This document shows, piece after piece, positions 56,905 to 64,000 of a stretch of DNA of 64,000 nt. This DNA is from Larix kaempferi (Eukaryota; Streptophyta; Pinopsida; Pinales; Pinaceae), in assembly GCA_027924585.1 (NCBI GenBank), contig BSBM01000186.1, positions 5,332,001-5,396,000 of the forward strand, given 5' to 3'. The first letter of the stretch is position 1. Each line of letters begins with the position of its first letter. The notes under the pieces are model-generated. The model was given only the letters and a program-made list of their open reading frames with translations, ran no database searches and was not told the origin of the DNA. The position numbers were made by a program, and so were the translations under genes.

Positions 56905-58050
56905 CATTGACTGGGTAGGTGTCTATGATACCCTCCAGAATTTGCAACCGGACAGTACTAGGACCAATCTTTTCTGTAACAATGAATGGTCCTAGCCACA
57001 TGCGTTGGAACTTAGTGTAATCATCCTTGTCCTTGTGTTGTTTATCCCACTTCAATACTAAGTCCCCCACATTAAAATCCCTATTAGATGAGGACTTCTC
57101 ATCAAACCACCTCTTTACTAGTTGTTGGTGTTGATACATCTTGTTTTTTGACTTCTCCCTATCTTCTTCCAACTTGAGTAACATATCAATTCTATGTTGC
57201 AGTGGGGAAGAATCATCCTCTTGTATGGACTATCTCAACTGCAGTGAAGGAATCATGAGGTTGGATGGAAAGATGGCCTCGTTACCATAAACTAAATAGT
57301 AAGGGGAGTTTTCTATGGCTTCCTTTGGGGTGTCCCGGTCTTCCCAAAGAGCATTGTATAACTGGGTATGCCAATCTTTATGATGAGTAGCAACTGTCTT
57401 CTTTAAGATATTTATCAAGTTTTTGTTGGAAGACTCTTCCAGTCCATTCCCTTGTGGATAATAATTGGCAGAAAACTTCACCTTTATACCTTTTTCAAGT
57501 GCATACTATGTAAGATCAATGGACAAGAAATAGGATGCATTGTCAAATACCAAAAATTTAGGGGCCCCAAACCTAGTGACTATTTGGATTTCAAGGAATG
57601 ATATCACTTGGTTTGTGTTACATTGTCTGAGGGGGATTTCCTCTACCCATCTAGTAAAGTAGTCCATAGCTGTTAAGATATAGTTGTGCTTCAAGGAGGA
57701 AACGGATTTGATGGGTCCAACAAAATCTAGTTTCCATTGCTGAAATGGAAACTGAACAGAAACTGGTTGCAAAGGAAAGGCGGGTTTTTTACTTTCCCAA
57801 AACACTTTTGGCATGCTTCACATCTTCTGACATATGAATATGCATCTTTGAACAAATTAGGGCAGTAGTATCTTACCCTGAGGATCTTATGTACAGTGGT
57901 CTCCCCTGAGAAGTGCCCTCCTGCAGGTCCTGCATGAAATTGCAAAAGAATATGATCAGTTTCTTCTTTTTCTAAACACCTGAGAAAAACACCATCATAA
58001 TTATTCCTAAATAAAACACCATCTATGAATTGATAAGGCAAAGCTTTCAA
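56905..58050 (-). pseudogene. Old minus-strand Ty3 integrase
   Basis: Zinc-binding part with HAGPAGGH, then CEACQK (about 57900-57825). The core has WKLDFVGPI (first Asp), LVFDNASYF (second Asp) and NGLEESSNKN (Glu). YYLVYGNEA follows, then the C-terminal VGDLVLKWDKQHKD and LGPFIVTEKIG down to 56905. It falls in three open pieces (107, 102 and 83 plus 94 codons) in different frames, so there are several frameshifts. There is no chromodomain. Motifs such as RCLEKEETDHIL and VHKIL resemble T1 integrase, so a Tat/Athila relative is likely. Confidence 0.87.
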
Positions 58051-58660
58051 CCTTAAAGATATGCATTTTTTAAATTCCAGGGGTTCAGAAGAAAACCCAT
58101 GAGTAAGGAAGAATTTAATGCCATCATACCATTTAGATTCTTGGGTTGTGATAACATTGACAGAACCTGTTGTCGTACTCTCCTCTTCTTCCCACTCAAA
58201 CTACTAGTGTACAGGATCATTGTATTGAGCGGTTAGCAGACATAAGCCTTGGCCTTTGACAATATTTGTTGGTCTGATCTCCAAATCATATTCTTGCAAA
58301 GCTATCATCCAGTGAGCTCTCTTTTCTCATAATTCTTTCTAAACCTACACATTTCTAATAGCTGCATAAGGAACAATAAATTTAGTCCAAGATTTCAATA
58401 ATAAAGGTCTAAAATGTTTCACAGATTTATAGACTGCGTAAGCTTGTTTGTCAATATGGGATTAATTGAGTTTTGCTCCTTTGAATGTGGAGCTCATGAA
58501 TGAAATAGGGATCTCAGCATCATTATCATATTTCTATTTCAAAATAGGTGCGTAAGAGAAATCAGTAGCAAACATGTACAAAATAAAATCTTTGCTGAAA
58601 TATGGAGACATCAAAGAGAGGGATTCCGCAATGGCTCTCCGTATTTCAACAAAGGAATTC
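58051..58660 (-). pseudogene. Old minus-strand Ty3 RNase H
   Basis: Between RT and integrase. SLMSPYFSKDFILYMFATDFSYAPIL includes the FATD Asp, followed by FMSSTFKGAKLN, stop, and SHIDKQAYAVYKSVKHFR (Glu position changed). Then HWMIALQEYDLEIRPTNIVK and GQGLCLLTAQYND. It has several stops but stays in one frame for most of its length. No second RNase H is seen between this and integrase, and the region before RT is lost. Confidence 0.75.
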
Positions 58661-59530
58661 CTTTGTTCCTAAGACCATCTAAAATGGGCATCTTTCTTAA
58701 CCAATTGCTGTAATGCCTTAACAATTTGAGAAAAATTGGGAACAAATCTACGAACAAAATTAATCTTACCAAGAAAAGATTGCATGGCCTTACATGAACC
58801 AGGTAGGACGATCTTCAAAATGGCTTTTGTGCACTCTGGATCAATAATCATGCCTTCTTTAGAAACAATAAAACCCAACAACTTACCCTCGGTGACTGCA
58901 AAGATCGATTTTTTGGGTTCAATGAGATTCCATATCTTCTGCAGTGTTCGAAAACCTATGTCAAAGCAAACAAATGTTCATGTCATTTTTTGGAATAAAT
59001 AGTAACATCATCTAAGTATACAATGACATAATTATGCAACAAACCCATGAAAGCTATTTCCATAGCTCTCTTAAATGTAGCACCTGCATTAATCAACCTG
59101 AAAGGATTTTTCCTGTAGGCAAAGGTTCCCCAAGGGGTCCTAAAAGTTGTTTTTAGTTGATCATCAGGGACAACCAGGACTTGGTTATACCCTGAGAAGC
59201 CATCAAGGAGAGAAAACATTCCAGACCCTGCTACCTTCTATAGAATTTGCTCCATTGGTGGAATAGGGTAGCTGTCCTTCTTGGGAGCTCTATTTAAGTT
59301 TCAGAAATAAACAAAGTCTAATTACCCCATTCTTCTTCCAAACAGGAATTGGAAATCCACTATGTATGCCTGACAGGGAATATAATCCTTGCTTCTAGTA
59401 GCTTCTCAAGCTCTTTCTTTATAGAGGGTTACAGACTGGGATGCATCTTCCTTAGCTTCTGCTGATAAGGTTTTACTTTTGGTTTCATTGGTATATTATG
59501 ATGCATGATACTAGTGTATATTATGGATGT
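58661..59530 (-). pseudogene. Old minus-strand Ty3 reverse transcriptase
   Basis: From about 59525 the frame reads MHHNIPMKPKVKPYQQKLRK, then ELEKLLEARIIFPVRHT. The middle (LCVDFR region) is shifted and full of stops. From 59219 a 78-codon piece gives LLDGFSGYNQVLVVPDDQ, INAGATFKRAM and the catalytic YLDD with VTIYSKK. A further piece (58669-58881) gives LGFIVSKEGMIIDPECTKAI and LGKINFVRRFVPNFS. Truncated at the 5' side: protease and gag are absent upstream of 59530. Confidence 0.85.
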
Positions 59531-62500
59531 AGGATCTATATTATGCATTTTGGAAAAGTTGCGTTAATGAACAAGATACTACTAATATAGTAATAGATAA
59601 GTAGCCTATGGTACTGTACAACATTCCATTGCTACTTATCTAGAATGAAACCTCTTTCCTGACATGTTGGGAGTAGTGCACACTCTTGACAATGTTCTGG
59701 TAGAGATGGAAGGCATCTAGAAAGTTACAGTATGAATACGAGATATGGATGAATGTTGTATTGAAGCATTCGCTAAGATAATTGCATGGATGTATGACAT
59801 ATGTCTTTATGCTTAAGAATATGTTCTGAAAACTATGAGATATTTCTAATCATGCAATTGAATTTGACTTGTAGGAAAGATCGTGTAAAATCACCTACAA
59901 AAGAAGGACAACGACATTTGTTCCAGTGACAAAGTTTAAGAAAACTACCTATTGAAGATATTGAAGAATCTGAAGTTCCTAGGACTATGGATGCAATAAT
60001 GGAAGGATGCTATGATCAAGAAGTACCAGTCGATCATGAAGAATATTTATGTGGTGGACGAATGAGCCTCGAGGTGATTGCATCCTCGCGCTTCTTCATA
60101 TCGCCATTAATGTCAGGGGGGGGGGTTGCATCGATACTCATGTCATTCAGTTGAAAAGGTGGGATGAGCAATGGCAATGCTAGTACCTTAGGCATCCCCT
60201 CAATCCCCTTCCAATCACTTTACCATTAATACTGCATTGATTTTCGACAGTCACCCCATTTAGGAAAATGGATAACAATATTAAGAATGTGTTAGATGAA
60301 GACATTTTTAATTAGTCATTATGATCTTATGATATTCAACTATGCATCATTTCTTTGCAATTACGTTCTTTTTTTAGTAATTTTTTATGTTATTAATACA
60401 AGGATCTTTTATTGTGTGTTCTAATTTGTTTATAAAATCTTCTCGTTACTATTTTTTTAACTTTTCTTAAGAGGAAGGTACTATCATGATTTCCTTAGAT
60501 TTGACTTGATTAATAGAGAGATAGACCCTTATGAGAATACTGTTTTCACCATGTTCACATAAAAATTTCCAAACATTAGGGCATTCAATGTGAATCTAGA
60601 ATAAAAGGCCACTGTAGACATCATAAGCTTTTTCAAATTTCAGTTTAATAACCAATGCCCTAAGCCCCATGTATTTGTCCTAATATTACATTCCTTTCTA
60701 AACTAATACCACATTATCCATGATGAACATATCCCAAATGAATCTAATTTGTTCATAATAATATAAGGAAGGATGAATCTCAATTCCATGACTAAGGCTA
60801 GGGCCTCACTAAAATATCATAGGATGCATATATCAATATGATGGTTCTATAGCTAGGGATGAGCTCATAGTATCCTACATTGGGAGTGATATAATGAGGC
60901 CTCTGTTAATAGGAGAGATAAAATACGCTTTCCAAATATCTTCCATTAAGAATATTAATCAACCAATATTGACACATCCCAAGTGGCTTTGAAATATTCA
61001 TAAAGGTATCCATATAGCCTTGGAGAGTTGTTTCTAGTGATTGTTGTCAAGGCATTGATCAACTCTAGTAAGGTTAATTTCCAATTACAAATATTCCACA
61101 AATACTTTTTGAGGGCCAAGTTTGGTGCAAGTTTTCATGGCCAACTTATGTGAGTTTGTCAAAGTAAAGGATAATGCTCCACAAATTTTTTATGCATGCC
61201 CTCTTGGTTGGAAATCCTTTTGGCTAGGGTTTTCAAGTTTGAAATCTTCTTAGAATCCTCCTCATTTACCAAATCCTTAAAGAATCATTTAGTGGATTCA
61301 ATTCTAGGGCATGATTAGCAACTCAATAACCATGTTATTCATGTGATGATGTGGAATTGAGGAAATTTATTGGTCGTTTATTCATTTATTTAGTGAGAAA
61401 TTGATAGAAAATATTGATAAAATTACCTATTGCATTCGAAATTGTTGGTTGAATCACCTCTAGGAGTTGTAATCGGGACCACATTCTGCCTATTTTTCCC
61501 ATTGATTCTATCGAAATAATCACTTTGGAAGAAATGGATGCTCACGGACTGATTTTGGGGGTTTATACCATGTTCAATAAATCACGCACGTGTTTTTGGT
61601 CTACAAATCATGCACACATTTTTTGTTCAGAAATCATGTTCATGTTTCTTTTTCCCATGTTACATGTCAATTGACCTGTCAGGATTGGGCTCATGAGACA
61701 AATTTTTACATACATCTTTCATATTCTTCTATCTTGTCGCCATTTGTTAATGGCATCCATAGGATCCACCCTCCATTTTTTCTAACTCTTACTGATTATA
61801 ATTTTTCAAAATTATTGGCACATGAGCCCTTTCAAAAAGTGATTAGCACACAATCTACTTTCCTCTTTCGAGGCTAAACTAAATTGATATGCACTATTGA
61901 AATATATAAAGCATAGATTATAGTAATAAAGCATGTATCTTAAACTAGATTTTTAAATAGCTTGTATTTAAAAGTGTATGTTTATTAGTTTAAAGTTGTT
62001 TTAGTAAATGTTAATAATTATTATTGTCTTATCCATTATTATATTCACATTCCAATAACTTGATGTGTTACGATAATTATGAATGTTTCAATAGGCGATA
62101 TTTAATAGATTTAATAGTTTCTTACTTAAAAGTCTAAAAGAGCATCTTTGTTTAACGTCGATCATACTTTGGAGTGTCGTGGATATGACTAATATGACAA
62201 AGAGTTTTTATTGATCATTTTTTTTAACGTAAGATGGAATTATATTGACGTAAGAAAGTTACATCATCCAAGAGTAGTTGATTCAACATGTTCATATAAG
62301 AAAATATCGAAAACGAGGCTCATACTTTACTAAAGAAACTAAAGAACCATAGACCCTAATTGCTGTCTTGCATAACCATCTGTTGTTGTGGTAAAAATCA
62401 ACATAAAACCCTGTAGTAGACTTAACATACCCATTGGTTCTTCACAATAGACCCTATATCACATTTGACAGCATAACCATGTCCATTACAAATATTCCAA

Positions 62501-62583
62501 CAACTGAAGAGTTTGGACCTAATAAAACTATTCAACTAACAACAGAACCAAGACACCACTTAACAACATAAAACATAACCTAA
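59531..62583. other. Unassigned AT-rich DNA
   Basis: Three kilobases in which I find no domain on either strand. A run of ten G at 60117-60126 and a poly-T tract near 60370 are the only simple repeats noted. Long minus-strand readings between about 60480 and 61300 have stops at the rate expected by chance. A 95-codon plus frame (61590-61877) has no recognisable motif. Confidence 0.5.
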
Positions 62584-62830
62584 TGTAATGCCCCTAAAAT
62601 GACTGTGGACCTTAAGGACACTTGTCGAGTGACCCAGCCGACCAACTTCGATAAAGTGGTTTCTTGAGCCTTGATATGTCTTAAAAGATTGAGGAAAACC
62701 TGAAGATGTGAATGACGACAATAATTGATAAATGAATTAAGGATTTAAATTATATATGTGGAGTGGTATAATTGATTGATTAGTTCTTGCTTAATGATTA
62801 GCCCTGATTGATCAAGTCAAAGTATAGTAG

Positions 62831-62929
62831 GACAGCTACAACCTTAGCTTTGTGACTTGGGAGGATGCAACTGAGATGCATCATAGCTTTCCGCATTTAT
62901 TCCGAACTTCGGGACGAAGTTCTAAATAA
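62831..62929 (+). pseudogene. G2 pol tail with chromodomain end
   Basis: 33 codons to TAA at 62927. It reads NLSFVTWEDATEMHHSFPHLF, close to the ending of gypsy chromodomains (EATWED...FP.LF), then RTSGRSSK. Upstream is stopped and unrelated. It shows that this LTR family belongs to a chromodomain-bearing Ty3 lineage. Confidence 0.7.
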
Positions 62930-62940
62930 GTAGGGGTGTA

Positions 62941-64000
62941 TGTAGTGCCCCTAGACTACTATAGACATTGAGGGAACTTGCTTAGTGACCCGACTGTTTC
63001 AAACATTAATAAAATAATCCTTTGATTTTATTTTGAGTATATTTATGATTACCATTGATTGTAAATCAATAAAATAATGATTTATGTTTGTGAGAACTGT
63101 GTGTAGCGATAGGTGAAACGGTTCACCGAAGGACACACAAAGGAACATGAAGGGTCGTAGAGTACGGGTAAATCACACACAAGGGAAGCGACGACGATGT
63201 CGACTTCCGACGAGAATACCACGCATGAGCAGATAAGCATTGATCCGCTTGCTCAAGAGGAATGCGTGAGGGCGTACGAGGTGGGCCACGACGGAGCTGG
63301 TCACGTACGAGTTGAGGGGCGCGCAGTGAGAACGGACTCACTCCTCAGCGCCATTAGTCCCTAGATAGCATGTAGACGGAGGATGGATGGTAACGATTCC
63401 TAAAATCCCTACAAGAGTTCCCGCAAGTCAAAACGGAAATATGATGGTAGAAGGGCCCAACGATGAGGTACCCTGTCGAGAACGGAAAGAATGGATGCAA
63501 GGACCCAACGAGGTGGTACCATGCCAAGGAATGGAAATCTTGGATGATTGGACCCGACGGAGTGGTGCCATGTCTGAGAATTAAAAATTAAGGAACCATG
63601 AGCCCAACGACGCGGCACCGTGATCCTAGTGAATTTGATTGTTGAATTAAAATGCATAAAAACTTAGGAGAATAACTCTAGATTATTACTTAGCAAATGC
63701 ATAACAATAGCTAAGACATTTGCACATGAATAGTTATATTTTGTTGAGCATTTAAAATAATAGAAATTATTATTTAGGAGCAAAATAGATTAGACACCTA
63801 GTCAACTAAAAACTAGGAGCTGATTAAAATATCTGGGGGACAAACTAGAGCAATCTTAGGGATGTAGGTGCACTTCCTTGAGAAACTGACACTTGGATGG
63901 GTGAGTGTTTTAAATAATTAAATAATTAAAAATATTTAATTATGCATGAAGCGACATGTGTCGCAAGAGATTTCCCTTTATAAGGAAAGCTTAAGGAATG
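62941..64000 (+). repeat. G2 LTR, incomplete
   Basis: Starts TGTAGTGCCCCTAGAC right after a TAAGTAGGGGTGTA purine-rich tract, as a 3' LTR should. It carries the CpG-rich block (63140-63380) and the minisatellite (63453-63628). The window ends at about the CCCTTTATAAGG box, before the TATA-like site seen in G1. Confidence 0.88.

Larger units (their letters stand above)
62584..64000 (+). mobile_element. G2: right-edge relative of G1/S1, rearranged and cut by window end
   Basis: A partial LTR head (TGTAATGCCCCTAAAATGAC) at 62584 is followed within about 250 bp by the pol tail (62831-62929), the TTCGGGACGAAG 3' signature and a TGTAGTGCCCCTAGAC head at 62941. The LTR from 62941 continues past the window. 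It matches S1 and the second head of G1 through the CpG-rich block, minisatellite and CCCTTTATAAGG. A deletion must have joined the first head to the end of pol. Confidence 0.8.

Noticed and set aside
60480-61300. Minus-strand reading with peptide-like stretches
   Set aside because: About a dozen stops in 250 codons, the rate expected by chance; no family recognised.
61590-61877. 95-codon plus frame
   Set aside because: No motif, no neighbouring gene, length within chance for AT-rich DNA.

Overview
This window is nuclear DNA from a plant with a large, repeat-packed genome. Very long LTRs (0.7 to 4.4 kb), nested Ty3/gypsy and Ty1/copia elements, Asp- and Met-tRNA primer sites and chromodomain integrases all point to a seed plant. 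I would guess a gymnosperm, from the element sizes and my memory of conifer gag proteins; that is inference. I see no host gene, rRNA, tRNA or CRISPR array. Almost everything supportable is retrotransposon sequence.

Layout, outer layer first. Positions 1-6266 hold two GA-rich purine tracts (1-690, 3030-3598), a 43-bp tandem repeat (1113-1284), a hairpin-rich array (1965-2425) and a decayed Ty3 gag-protease (3622-5335). At 6267 a Tat/Athila-like Ty3 element (here T1) begins. It ends at 54098, flanked by the 5-bp duplication ACGCG, and is only about 12.8 kb once later insertions are removed. Its 5' LTR was split by a chromodomain Ty3 element (C1, 8011-43013, duplication AGTTC, about 13.4 kb without its own insertions).

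C1 carries three further insertions. S1 (15511-19950, duplication ACCAA) looks like a 4.4-kb solo LTR inside RNase H. P1 (21310-32393, duplication TCATG) is a Ty1/copia array of three LTRs and two internal regions at the end of pol. G1 (33750-39766, duplication ATTGT) is an internally deleted gypsy element in the 3' LTR. After T1, 54104-62583 holds a decayed reading frame (54187-54723, minus), a second hairpin array (55010-55320) and a decayed minus-strand Ty3 pol (56905-59530). A relative of G1 and S1 (G2) starts at 62584 and runs off the window.

Relative age follows from nesting. T1 is oldest, C1 landed in T1, and S1, G1 and P1 landed in C1. P1 is very young: its three LTRs differ at only three sites that I found, and its second copy has an intact 1360-codon gag-pol. 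With the insertions and duplicated target sites removed, the C1 polyprotein is one continuous frame of 1545 codons broken only by stop codons.

The points most worth a second look are: (1) a long reading frame inside the T1 LTR itself (51666-53426, first 345 codons open); (2) an extra RNase H in T1 between protease and reverse transcriptase; (3) the tandem three-LTR copia array; (4) a G1 LTR that carries two LTR heads; and (5) two arrays of imperfect hairpins that lie about 4.7 kb apart once T1 is removed.
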